DNA from: Acidobacteriota bacterium
GTDB lineage: Bacteria; Acidobacteriota; Terriglobia; Terriglobales; Acidobacteriaceae
Direction: 5' to 3'
Assembly (NCBI GenBank): GCA_021780415.1
Contig: JAJXYW010000317.1
Span: forward strand, 1 to 9,824
DNA: 9,824 nt
The translations under genes were made by a program, and so were the position numbers. Each line of letters opens with the position of its first letter. Position 1 is the first letter of the stretch. The notes under the pieces were generated by a model. That model searched no databases, had not been told where the DNA came from, and saw only the letters and a program-made list of their open reading frames with translations. Positions 1-6,506 of the stretch are shown here, piece after piece.

Positions 1-42
1 CAACAACAGGCCGGCTGCCAAAGCAGCGCTGCGAATCCTCAT
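1..42 (-). CDS. Start of an exported protein (partial, runs off left edge)
   Basis: On the minus strand an ATG at 42 opens a frame that stays open to the window edge and reads MRIRSAALAAGLLL. Two early arginines followed by an Ala/Leu run is what the beginning of a Sec signal peptide or membrane anchor looks like. It lies 106 bp downstream of the TlpA-like gene on the same strand, so the two may be co-transcribed. The only ribosome-site-like bases are a weak AGAAG about 7 bases before the ATG. Fourteen codons are too few to name a family, and the call rests on the signal-like composition and the orderly spacing alone. It could also be a chance open frame. Confidence 0.42.
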   Translation of the reverse strand, partial: MRIRSAALAAGLLL

Positions 43-148
43 AGCGTCTTCTGTGCAATCCTACCCCACCCTTTGCGCACATGAACATCCGCCGCGTCCC
101 CACGTTGTCGCGCAGCCCGCATCCCGTCCACACCCGTGCACCGCGCAG

Positions 149-673
149 CTACCGCTCCCCCATCGCATCCTTCGCATACCGCCGCATCATGTACTGCGGC
201 ACAATCCCGCTCACCGTGTGCACCACATGCGCCGTCGGCGTCAGGTAAAAGCTCGTCGGCAGCGCAGCCGGGCTGCCAAAGCTCCGCTCCAGCTCCGGTG
301 AGTCCTCGGCCAGCAGATACGTCACACCCTTCTGCCGCATCATCGCCTCGGCATGCGCATACTCCCGCGCATCGGCCACCACGCCCACCACCACCAGCCG
401 CCCGCCGTTCTCCGCCTGCAATCTCTGCAGCCACGGAATCTCCAGCCGGCACGGCGGGCACCACGGCGCCCAGAAGTTCACCACCATCGCCTTGCCCCGG
501 TAGACCTCGGGCGCAATCGGCTTCCCGTCCAGCCCCGTTAGGGTAAACGCCTTCGCATTCGCAGCCGTCGGCACCGTGGCCCGCGCCGGCACCAACCGGT
601 ACCACAGCATCGCCGCCAGCCACACCACCATCGCAGCTTCAATGCCCCGCCGAATCCAGCGCCTCTTGCCCAT
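149..673 (-). CDS. TlpA/ResA-like membrane-anchored thiol-disulfide oxidoreductase
   Basis: This is a 174-residue protein with a basic N-terminus (MGKRRWIRRG), one hydrophobic segment at about residues 12-29, and a thioredoxin-fold domain from about residue 40 onward that should sit on the outer face of the cytoplasmic membrane. The redox motif WCPPC is at 71-75 (Cys72, Cys75) in the context NFWAPWCPPCR, and the cis-proline loop ALPTSF is at 137-142 (Pro139). Family members reduce or exchange disulfides in exported proteins, for example apocytochrome c; the actual partner here is unknown. The frame is open upstream to 781, but that would put the start inside tetR and across the palindrome. 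The ATG at 673 has GGGGA about 4 bases upstream and gives a standard anchor. The gene is divergent from tetR and shares its operator region, so it is probably a target of that repressor. Family assignment is firm; the physiological role is not. Confidence 0.88.
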   Translation of the reverse strand: MGKRRWIRRGIEAAMVVWLAAMLWYRLVPARATVPTAANAKAFTLTGLDGKPIAPEVYRGKAMVVNFWAPWCPPCRLEIPWLQRLQAENGGRLVVVGVVADAREYAHAEAMMRQKGVTYLLAEDSPELERSFGSPAALPTSFYLTPTAHVVHTVSGIVPQYMMRRYAKDAMGER

Positions 674-695
674 GCAATCCCCATCTTCGCATCCC

Positions 696-701
696 TTGAC
701 A
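696..701 (+). promoter_or_regulatory. -35-like hexamer upstream of tetR
   Basis: TTGACA, a perfect match to the sigma-70 -35 consensus, lies 5 bases before the palindrome. A 17-bp spacer would place the -10 at 719-724 (TAAGTA, a poor match), with transcription starting at or next to the tetR ATG at 732. That arrangement would make the transcript leaderless. The better -10 match, TATACT at 707-712, is too close to this hexamer to pair with it. The match is clear but the promoter assignment is tentative. Confidence 0.4.
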
Positions 702-706
702 CGAAC

Positions 707-726
707 TATACTTACTGGTAAGTATA
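707..726. promoter_or_regulatory. Probable TetR-family operator (20-bp palindrome)
   Basis: The sequence TATACTTACTGGTAAGTATA consists of two perfect 9-bp inverted arms around a central TG. It ends 5 bases before the tetR start codon and about 34 bases before the TlpA-like start codon on the other strand. Size, symmetry and position between divergent genes are typical of operators bound by TetR dimers. Hexamers like the sigma-70 -10 box occur inside it on both strands: TATACT at 707-712 (+), and TATAGT read from 710 to 705 (-). Binding would therefore be expected to block both transcripts. Binding by this particular TetR protein is inferred from position. Confidence 0.8.
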
Positions 727-731
727 CATCC

Positions 732-1292
732 ATGACGGCAAGACGACTCGCAACCACCGCAAAGATCCTCACCGGCGCCATGGAGCTCTTTGCCGGTCAA
801 GCATATGCCGACGTCTCCGTCGATCAGATCGCGCAGCAGGCCGGCGTCACCAAAATGACCCTCTATCAGCACTTCCGCTCCAAGGACGAGCTCGCCATCG
901 AGTGCCTGCGCATGCGGCTCAAAAGACGCGAGGAACGCCTCGACCAGTTCCTGGCCCGGCTCGATTCCAGCGTTGACCCCCTCATCGCCATCTTTGATTG
1001 GCTCGATGAATGGCTCGATCCAACGCACTTCAAAGGTTGCGCTTTTGTCAAAGCCGTCAACGAACTCGCCGTCGTGCTGCCGGAGGTGCGCGTGATCGCC
1101 GCCGATGCAAAGGAGCGCATGCGTCGGCGATTCACCGCGCTCGCCCGGCGCTCGGGCAGGCCGCGCCCCGCCGAGCTTGGGCAGGAACTGGCGCTGCTCT
1201 TTGAAGGTGCCCAATCCCTCGCGCTCATTGAGTCCAGCGCGCGTCCCGCGCAAGTCGCCAGGCGGATGGCGCGTCTTCTCCTACACGCCTGA
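732..1292 (+). CDS. TetR/AcrR-family transcriptional repressor
   Basis: This 186-residue regulator has the usual layout. An N-terminal helix-turn-helix domain spans residues 5-55, with the recognition region VSVDQIAQQAGVTKMTLYQHF at about 28-48, where the second helix ends in the family-typical TLYQHF. A helical ligand-binding and dimerisation domain fills the rest. The segment KGCAFVKAVNEL at 101-112 resembles the GC-F-(I/V)-NA--E core of TetR C-terminal domains found in regulators of small-molecule or electrophile responses. The frame is open upstream to 576, but that would read through the palindrome and overlap the divergent gene. The ATG at 732 gives the standard length and starts just before the DNA-binding domain. 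There is no clear Shine-Dalgarno; GGTAAG at 717-722 is the nearest purine run. It probably represses itself and the divergent TlpA-like gene. The beta-propeller gene begins 63 bp after its stop with no terminator visible, so they may be co-transcribed. The ligand cannot be told. Confidence 0.92.
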   Translation: MTARRLATTAKILTGAMELFAGQAYADVSVDQIAQQAGVTKMTLYQHFRSKDELAIECLRMRLKRREERLDQFLARLDSSVDPLIAIFDWLDEWLDPTHFKGCAFVKAVNELAVVLPEVRVIAADAKERMRRRFTALARRSGRPRPAELGQELALLFEGAQSLALIESSARPAQVARRMARLLLHA

Positions 1293-1320
1293 GCGAGCAG
1301 CGTCAGGCCTCACCGACCTC

Positions 1321-1340
1321 CGTGCGGCAATCAACGCACG
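1321..1340 (+). other. Small inverted repeat before the beta-propeller gene
   Basis: CGTGCG and CGCACG form perfect 6-bp arms around an 8-base loop, ending 4 bases before the GGGGAA ribosome site of the next gene. It is too weak and lacks the T-run needed for a terminator. It could be a minor operator or mRNA hairpin, or chance in GC-rich DNA. Confidence 0.2.
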
Positions 1341-1355
1341 ACCTGGGGAAAATCC

Positions 1356-2837
1356 ATGAGCCATCAAGACAGCCTTTCCACTCCGGTCATCCGGAAGATG
1401 CACACTGCCATCCTCGCCCTCACCGCCGTCCTCGCGGCGATGCTCCCGATCGCCCTTGCAACCGTCCGTGTCTTCGCGCATACGGCCCCCGATCCGGTCG
1501 CGCAGGAATTCCCCAACCAGAATTTTCCCCGCAACCTCCCCGATCCACAGCTCGCGAAGGCTTTCCCGCAGCAGTGGATGACCTATGGATCCGGCATGGG
1601 GCGTAACGCTGCCTTCCCGCTTTCGTCCTCCGCTCCTGCCTCGCTCGTCCGCGGCGTCGAATGGTCCTTCGCAGGCGCCGGCGCCATTCCTTTGGACGGG
1701 CCGCCCCTCGACGGCGATTTCAAAACCACCGCGTACACCATTGGCATGCCTGTTGGTGTTTCCGTCGTCCGGGGCATCTTGTATGTGGGCGACGACAACG
1801 GCTACGCCTACGCCCTCAATGCGATTACCGGCAAGCTCATCTGGGCGCACTACGGGTGGAACATGAACATGAGCAATCCGCTCGTGGACGGAGACCGCGT
1901 CATCGTTTCCACCGGCAACGCCTACTTCAACTACGAAAAGACCATGCAGTATGTCAAGGGTAAGAGGACCGTTCGCGGACCAGGACTCAACTCCATCTAC
2001 GCGCTCAACCGCACCACCGGTAGAGAACTCTGGACCTTCCATACGCCCGGCGAGGTCATGCCGACACCCGTCGATGTCGACGGTTTTCTCTACGTGGGCA
2101 CCGGCGATGGCCATGTGTATAAGATCGACGCAGCCACCGGCAGGCAGGTCTGGAAGACCGACATCGAGTCCTTCGTGAGCATGTCCTCGCCCGTCGCGGG
2201 CAGTGGAAAGATCTTCCTCGGCGGCACCTACCCGAACTTCTTCTATGCTCTTGACCAGGACACAGGCAAAATTGCATGGAAGACGTCCATTCCCGGCCTC
2301 ATCGCCACGGGCATCAGCGATTGCACCCCTGCCTATGCCGACGGCATCGTCGTCCAGGAGGCCACCATCCAGTCCGGCGATCCCGCCAATCCCGTCGCCA
2401 ACGTGCTCCTCGCCATGGACGCAAACTCCGGCAACCTTCTCTGGCAGCAGCGCATGAGCAACGGTCCCGTTCCGCCCGCCATGAAGACTGCCACGCCCGT
2501 CATCGATGCCGGCGTCGTCTATGAGGGCAGCCCTGTCAGCGGCAACTACCACGCCTTCGATTTGAAGACAGGAAAGAAACTCTGGACCGTGCACCTCGGC
2601 AGCCAGATTCGCGCCGGCGCGGCCGTGATGGACGGAATCGCCTACATCCCCTATCACTCAGGCGACATTGCTGCCATCCGTGTCTCGGACGGCACGCTGC
2701 TTGGCAAAAAGCACGTCGGCGGTTCCATCGGTCCCTCTTCACCCGTCATCATCGGCGCCACGCTCTATGTCTCCAATGTGTACGGCTGGGTCAACGCCAT
2801 CCCCGTCCGTCAAATCGCCGCCCCATCCGCACAGTAG
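1356..2837 (+). CDS. Exported PQQ-type beta-propeller repeat protein
   Basis: This 493-residue protein begins with a short polar stretch, Arg13-Lys14 and a hydrophobic segment at about 16-38, consistent with an uncleaved anchor or a long Sec signal, so it should work outside the cytoplasm. The body is a beta-propeller. Seven tryptophan-docking motifs of the form A-(L/I/M)-D/N-x-x-(T/S)-G-x-x-x-W can be read at about 153-163 (ALNAITGKLIW), 216-226, 257-266, 298-308, 353-363, 400-410 and 440-449, the last having lost its Trp. Such motifs occur in quinoprotein dehydrogenases and in non-enzymatic scaffolds such as BamB. I see only one cysteine (Cys323), so the vicinal disulfide of classical methanol/ethanol dehydrogenases is absent, and there is no cytochrome CxxCH motif. 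Enzyme activity is therefore doubtful. The ATG at 1356 follows GGGGAA (1345-1350) by 5 bases; a second Met at residue 15 is a possible alternative start. It follows tetR closely and may share its transcript. Confidence 0.85.
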   Translation: MSHQDSLSTPVIRKMHTAILALTAVLAAMLPIALATVRVFAHTAPDPVAQEFPNQNFPRNLPDPQLAKAFPQQWMTYGSGMGRNAAFPLSSSAPASLVRGVEWSFAGAGAIPLDGPPLDGDFKTTAYTIGMPVGVSVVRGILYVGDDNGYAYALNAITGKLIWAHYGWNMNMSNPLVDGDRVIVSTGNAYFNYEKTMQYVKGKRTVRGPGLNSIYALNRTTGRELWTFHTPGEVMPTPVDVDGFLYVGTGDGHVYKIDAATGRQVWKTDIESFVSMSSPVAGSGKIFLGGTYPNFFYALDQDTGKIAWKTSIPGLIATGISDCTPAYADGIVVQEATIQSGDPANPVANVLLAMDANSGNLLWQQRMSNGPVPPAMKTATPVIDAGVVYEGSPVSGNYHAFDLKTGKKLWTVHLGSQIRAGAAVMDGIAYIPYHSGDIAAIRVSDGTLLGKKHVGGSIGPSSPVIIGATLYVSNVYGWVNAIPVRQIAAPSAQ

Positions 2838-2853
2838 CTCTGCCTCTCCTTTA

Positions 2854-2880
2854 CGCGGGGCCGCGCTTGCGTGCCCCGTG
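2854..2880 (+). terminator. GC-rich hairpin between the propeller gene and folC
   Basis: CGGGGC (2856-2861) pairs with GCCCCG (2873-2878), and an inner CGC/GCG stem closes a GCTT loop with one bulged T at 2872. It starts 16 bases after the propeller stop codon. No T-run follows on either strand, so it is not a classical intrinsic terminator. It may slow 3' decay or aid termination. Confidence 0.35.
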
Positions 2881-2905
2881 CAAAGACCCGCTCCGCCCCG
2901 CCTTC

Positions 2906-2911
2906 TATACT
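2906..2911 (+). promoter_or_regulatory. -10-like box close to the folC start
   Basis: TATACT (5 of 6 to the sigma-70 -10 consensus) ends 9 bases before the folC ATG. Transcription from it would begin about 3 bases before, or at, the start codon, giving an almost leaderless mRNA. This fits with the lack of any Shine-Dalgarno before folC. No good -35 is visible 16-18 bases upstream. Confidence 0.4.
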
Positions 2912-2920
2912 GAAGATTCC

Positions 2921-4312
2921 ATGTCGTATCAGGCAGCCATCGACCTGCTCCACTCCATGACGCCGGAGCTGCACACCCAGCCCGGCCATGCCCGCCGCAA
3001 GTTCTCGCTCGACGAGATCGGCGCGCTCCTCGCCGCGCTTGACAATCCCCAGCGCCGCTTTCCCGCCATCCTCATCGCCGGCACCAACGGCAAAGGCTCC
3101 ACCGCCGCCACACTCGCAACCATCCTCCGCGAATCCGGCCTGCGCACCGGCCTCTACACCTCGCCCCACCTCGAGCATCCCAACGAGCGCATCCGCATCT
3201 CCGGCCCCGGCATCCCGGATCAGGACATCTCCGACGCCAACTTCGCGCGCCTCTTTTTCCGCGTCCATGACACCGCCGCCGCGCTCGTTACCGATGGCCG
3301 CCTGCCTCAGCACCCCAGCTTCTTTGAGACGCTCACCGCGCTCGCCTTCCTCTACTTTGCCGAGCAGGCCATCGACTTCGCCGTCCTTGAGGTCGGCATG
3401 GGCGGCCGCCTCGACGCAACCAACATCGTTGATCCCGTACTCTCCATCATCACCGACATCTCCCTCGACCACACCGAGTGGCTCGGCTCCACCATCGCCG
3501 CTATCGCGCATGAGAAGGCCGGCATCCTCCGCCCCAACGGCACGCTCGTCACCCTGCCGCAGCATCCTGAGGCCAACCAGGCCCTCGGCGAAGTCGCCGT
3601 CGCGCTCGGCGTCCGCGGCGTCAGCGCCACGCCCTACATGCCCGCGCACACCGCCGATCCATCCGCGCCCTACGCACTCGATGTCCTCGGCACGCGCATC
3701 ACCGTCGACTCGCCGCTGCACGGGGCGCATCAGCACCGCAACGTCGCGCTCGCCATCGCCGCCGCCGTCGAGCTCGCCACGCACCCGCCCCAACCCATCC
3801 CGGCCCTGCCCATCACCGCCACCGCCATTGAGCGCGGCATCCACTCGACACGTTGGCCTGGGCGATTCGAAGTCGTCTCAACCCTCTCCTCCAAAAGTTC
3901 GGCCTCCACGCAGTGGGTTCTTGATGTGGCGCACAATCCCGCCGGCGCATGGGCCCTCCGCGCCAGCCTGCGTTCGCTGCTTGAGTCCGCGCCCGCGCGC
4001 ACCCTCGTCTTCAGTTGCCTGCGCGACAAGCCCGTCGCCGAGCTCGCTCAGATTCTCTTCCCTCTCTTCGATCGGGTCATCTTCGCGCCCATCCACAGCC
4101 CGCGCGCCACGTCGCTTGCCGATCTCCTCGCCGCCGCGCAATCCACCGGCACCTCTGCCATCGCAGCCGACTCCGTTGCCCACGCACTCGAGCAGGCCCG
4201 CGCCGTCACCGCGCCCGGCGGCCTCATCGTCGTCTCCGGGTCCGTCTACCTCGTCGGCGAAGCCCGCACCCTGCTGCTCGCTCCCGCGTCTGCCGGAGCT
4301 GTTTCCGCATGA
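2921..4312 (+). CDS. folC: Bifunctional dihydrofolate synthase / folylpolyglutamate synthase
   Basis: This cytoplasmic Mur-ligase-type enzyme joins L-glutamate to dihydropteroate and extends the polyglutamate tail of tetrahydrofolates, using ATP. The 463 residues are full length for the family. Motifs in order: the ATP-binding loop GTNGKGS at 54-60, the folate loop TSPHLEHPNERIRI at about 80-93, the Mur-ligase metal-site stretch EVGMGGRLDATN, then TDISLDHTEWLG, the glutamate-domain motif DVAHNPAGA, and a C-terminal VVSGSVYLVGEAR. The frame is open 18 codons further upstream to 2867, but the ATG at 2921 begins the normal N-terminus (MSYQAAIDLLHSM). It has no clear ribosome site, though a -10-like TATACT lies 9 bases before it. 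The last bases overlap the next start as ATGA, so the acyltransferase gene is probably translated by coupling. Identity is secure. Confidence 0.96.
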   Translation: MSYQAAIDLLHSMTPELHTQPGHARRKFSLDEIGALLAALDNPQRRFPAILIAGTNGKGSTAATLATILRESGLRTGLYTSPHLEHPNERIRISGPGIPDQDISDANFARLFFRVHDTAAALVTDGRLPQHPSFFETLTALAFLYFAEQAIDFAVLEVGMGGRLDATNIVDPVLSIITDISLDHTEWLGSTIAAIAHEKAGILRPNGTLVTLPQHPEANQALGEVAVALGVRGVSATPYMPAHTADPSAPYALDVLGTRITVDSPLHGAHQHRNVALAIAAAVELATHPPQPIPALPITATAIERGIHSTRWPGRFEVVSTLSSKSSASTQWVLDVAHNPAGAWALRASLRSLLESAPARTLVFSCLRDKPVAELAQILFPLFDRVIFAPIHSPRATSLADLLAAAQSTGTSAIAADSVAHALEQARAVTAPGGLIVVSGSVYLVGEARTLLLAPASAGAVSA

Positions 4313-5082
4313 GACGTCCCAATCCCATGCCGCGCCTCGCCCGCTGGCGTAGCAACGCCATCCAGACGCCTTTCTTCCTTTTAGTCACGGTCGTCTTCGG
4401 CAGCCTCTCGCTCGCAGCCTCGCTCTTTGATCGCCATGGCCGCCTCCAGCACCACATCGCCCGCGTCTGGGCCCATGCCTGCCTCCTCTGCTCCGCGTCG
4501 CGTCTTCGTGTCATCGGCGCAGAGAATCTCCGGAAATTTCCCGTCGCCGTTTACGCCGCCAACCACACGTCCTACATGGACACGCCCGTCATCTTTGCCG
4601 CTCTGCCCTTCCAGTTCCGCATCCTCGCCAAAAAAGAGCTCTGGGCGCTGCCCTTCATCGGCTGGCATCTCAATCGCTCCGGTCAGCTCCCCATCAAAAC
4701 CGACAATCCCCGTGCCACTCTCTCCAGCCTCGCCGCCGCCGCCAAAGCCGTCCAGGCCGGTACCCCGCTCTTCGTCTTCCCTGAAGGCGGCCGCACCGCC
4801 GACGGTACCCTCCAGCCCTTCATGAACGGCGCCGCCTATCTCGCCATCCGCGCCCAGGTGCCGCTCGTCCCCATCGCTCTCCACGGCGTTTACGATCTGT
4901 TGCCCATCCACACCCACCACTTCTGCCCCGGCACGCTCACCCTCATCGCCGGCGAGCCCATCCCCACCGCCGGCCTCACCCACCGCGACGCCGATGCGCT
5001 CACCGCGCAGCTCCGCGAAGCCATCCAGCAGCTCCTCGCGCAGCTGGACCCCACACCCGCGCTCCAATCCCAGCCGTCTTGA
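4309..5082 (+). CDS. plsC: PlsC-family 1-acyl-glycerol-3-phosphate acyltransferase
   Basis: This membrane-associated protein of 257 residues would transfer an acyl group to lysophosphatidate to make phosphatidate, the second acylation in phospholipid synthesis. A hydrophobic segment at about 22-39 is followed by the acyltransferase domain. The catalytic HX4D motif is NHTSYMD (His86, Asp91), the glycerol-phosphate motif is FPEGGRT (157-163), and the block IV stretch is VPLVPIAL (184-191). The block II region reads GQLPIKTDN (125-133), where many family members have a G--(F/L)IDR pattern, so the usual arginine appears to be replaced. The start ATG at 4309 overlaps the folC stop as ATGA; a GGAG at 4295-4298 is 10 bases upstream, and an in-frame Met at residue 7 is a second possibility. 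The family is certain, but the symbol is less so, since lyso-ornithine-lipid or other acyltransferases share these motifs. Confidence 0.87.
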   Translation: MRRPNPMPRLARWRSNAIQTPFFLLVTVVFGSLSLAASLFDRHGRLQHHIARVWAHACLLCSASRLRVIGAENLRKFPVAVYAANHTSYMDTPVIFAALPFQFRILAKKELWALPFIGWHLNRSGQLPIKTDNPRATLSSLAAAAKAVQAGTPLFVFPEGGRTADGTLQPFMNGAAYLAIRAQVPLVPIALHGVYDLLPIHTHHFCPGTLTLIAGEPIPTAGLTHRDADALTAQLREAIQQLLAQLDPTPALQSQPS

Positions 5083-5142
5083 TTCAACCTCCTGCATCCC
5101 GCCTCGCGCCCTCTCATTTCAATAGCTTCCCGCCGGAAACCT

Positions 5143-5151
5143 TGCTACGAT
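5143..5151 (+). promoter_or_regulatory. Extended -10 candidate upstream of the MFS gene
   Basis: TGCTACGAT has the TGn extension followed by TACGAT (4 of 6 to TATAAT), 21 bases before the GTG start. No convincing -35 is seen, which extended -10 promoters can tolerate. It suggests the transporter gene has its own promoter besides any read-through from folC-plsC. Confidence 0.35.
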
Positions 5152-5162
5152 GGGATTCCCCC

Positions 5163-5167
5163 GGAGG
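5163..5167 (+). promoter_or_regulatory. Strong Shine-Dalgarno that decides a GTG start
   Basis: GGAGG sits 5 bases before the GTG at 5173 and 23 bases before the next in-frame ATG at 5191. The spacing fits only the GTG, so translation should start there. Confidence 0.75.
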
Positions 5168-5172
5168 TCTGC

Positions 5173-6399
5173 GTGTCTGCGCAGCGAACCATGCCGCCCG
5201 TCTGGCTCGTGAGTCTTTCCAACCTCACGCTCGGCCTCACCAACGGCATCGTCTTCTTCGCAATGCCGCAGTTGCTCGCGGCGGGTCACGTCCCTGAAGC
5301 AACCATCGCCGCCGCCACGGCCGCCGCCATGTCCGCCAATTTCTGGACCGTCCTCTTCAGCCCCATCCTCGACGTCCGCTTCAGCCGCCGCTGGTACGCC
5401 ACCATCTTCGCTGCTCTTGCCGCCATCTTCGTCGTCATCGCTGTCACCAATCTTCAGCATGTGGCCCTGCTCGGCGCGGCATTGGTGCTGATTGTATGCA
5501 CAGCTGGGCTCTCCGGCGCCGCACTCGGCGGCTGGCTCGCAAACGTCTGCCCGCACGACAAGAAGAACCATCTCAGCGCATGGTTCAATGTCGCCCTTGT
5601 CGGCGGAACGGGCCTCGGCGCGGCCGCCGGTGGCGCGCTCGTCCTGCATCTCTCCCACCTGCTCGCCGCTTTGCTCCTGAGCGCGGCTGTCTTCCTGCCC
5701 ACCGTGCTCTTTCTCTTCATTCCCGCGCCCGGGCCGGACCGCCGCCTGGCCAGCGAGAGCTTTGCCCAGTTCAATCGCGAAGTCCTCGCCATTCTCCGCC
5801 GCCGCAGCATTCTCATCGTCCTCCTGCTTTTTCTGTCTCCCTGCAGCACCTTTGCTCTCACCAATCTCCTCGGCGCGTTCGGTGCGGACTTCCATGCCGC
5901 AGCGGCCACGGTCAGCATGGCCGGCGGTGCGGGCGCGTTTGTCTCCGGCATCATCGGCAGCCTGCTCTTTCCCGCCATCGCGCGCCGCGCACCCCTCCGA
6001 TTCCTCTACCTCGGCAACGGAGTCCTCGGCGCGCTCTTCACTCTGCTTCTCATCATCTTTCCCCGCACCCCGTGGACCTTTGTCCTCGCCCTGCTTGGTC
6101 TCTATCTCTTTCAGGCACTCGCCTTTTCCATTCAGCTCGGAATCGTCTTTGAAGCCATCGGCCCCACGAACCCGCTCGCGGCCACCACATTTGCCTTCCT
6201 TACCGCCGCCACCAACGTCCCCGTCACCTACATGATGGTCATCGACGGACATGGCTACACCCTCGCCGGCATCACCGGCAGCTTCGCCACCGATGCCCTC
6301 ATCAGCATCGCCACCTGCGCTGCGCTCGGCCTCCTCTTTGTCCGCCTCGGCGCCACCGCATTCGCGCCCGCCACGCCCGCCATCGAGACCGCCGACTAA
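5173..6399 (+). CDS. Major facilitator superfamily transporter
   Basis: This integral membrane protein of 408 residues is almost entirely made of hydrophobic segments separated by short basic loops, as in a 12-helix MFS carrier. The first helix (about 10-30, LVSLSNLTLGLTNGIVFFAM) and the loop before helix 3 (SPILDVRFSRRW at about 63-74) are in the place of the MFS signature between helices 2 and 3, which is (D/N)R-rich in this superfamily. A central hydrophilic loop, PGPDRRLASESFAQFNREV, at about 190-208 divides the two halves. The arrangement faintly resembles the AmpG/PAT subgroup, which moves muropeptides or acyl-CoA, but I cannot fix the substrate. The start is the GTG at 5173, chosen for its GGAGG. 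It lies 90 bp after plsC, so co-transcription is possible but not shown. The gene meets the kelch lipoprotein gene tail to tail. Confidence 0.85.
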   Translation: MSAQRTMPPVWLVSLSNLTLGLTNGIVFFAMPQLLAAGHVPEATIAAATAAAMSANFWTVLFSPILDVRFSRRWYATIFAALAAIFVVIAVTNLQHVALLGAALVLIVCTAGLSGAALGGWLANVCPHDKKNHLSAWFNVALVGGTGLGAAAGGALVLHLSHLLAALLLSAAVFLPTVLFLFIPAPGPDRRLASESFAQFNREVLAILRRRSILIVLLLFLSPCSTFALTNLLGAFGADFHAAAATVSMAGGAGAFVSGIIGSLLFPAIARRAPLRFLYLGNGVLGALFTLLLIIFPRTPWTFVLALLGLYLFQALAFSIQLGIVFEAIGPTNPLAATTFAFLTAATNVPVTYMMVIDGHGYTLAGITGSFATDALISIATCAALGLLFVRLGATAFAPATPAIETAD

Positions 6400-6448
6400 C
6401 CCACGATCTCCGCCGGTGCAGAGCGCTCCTTTCGTCCCCCACCTAAGC

Positions 6449-6482
6449 AAAAGGGCCGGCCACCCTTTCGGATGGCCAGCCC
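6449..6482 (-). terminator. Intrinsic terminator of the kelch lipoprotein gene
   Basis: Read on the minus strand, a 13-bp stem (6482-6470 with 6465-6453) closes a GAAA tetraloop and is followed by TTTT (6452-6449). Two pairs are G-U wobbles on the minus strand but would be C-A mismatches on the plus strand, and the T-run exists only on the minus side. The element therefore serves the minus-strand gene, whose stop codon is 24 bases upstream, rather than the converging transporter gene. Confidence 0.82.
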
Positions 6483-6506
6483 CAGAGACGTTCGCCGCCG
6501 TCGCTT

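Noticed and set aside
576..731. Upstream extension of the TetR protein
   Set aside because: It would translate through the operator and most of the 5' part of the divergent gene, and the extra residues match nothing in the family.
1281..2657. A 458-codon open frame on the minus strand over the beta-propeller gene
   Set aside because: The product has no recognisable motif, and the plus-strand frame has a full set of propeller repeats, so this is a codon-bias shadow.
2810..3844. A 344-codon minus-strand frame under folC
   Set aside because: It is Gly/Glu/Asp-rich low complexity with no motif and wholly antisense to folC.
2988..4352. A 454-codon plus-strand frame overlapping folC
   Set aside because: The product is almost all Ser, Pro, Ala and Arg, typical of the +1 frame of a GC-rich gene; folC has every family motif.
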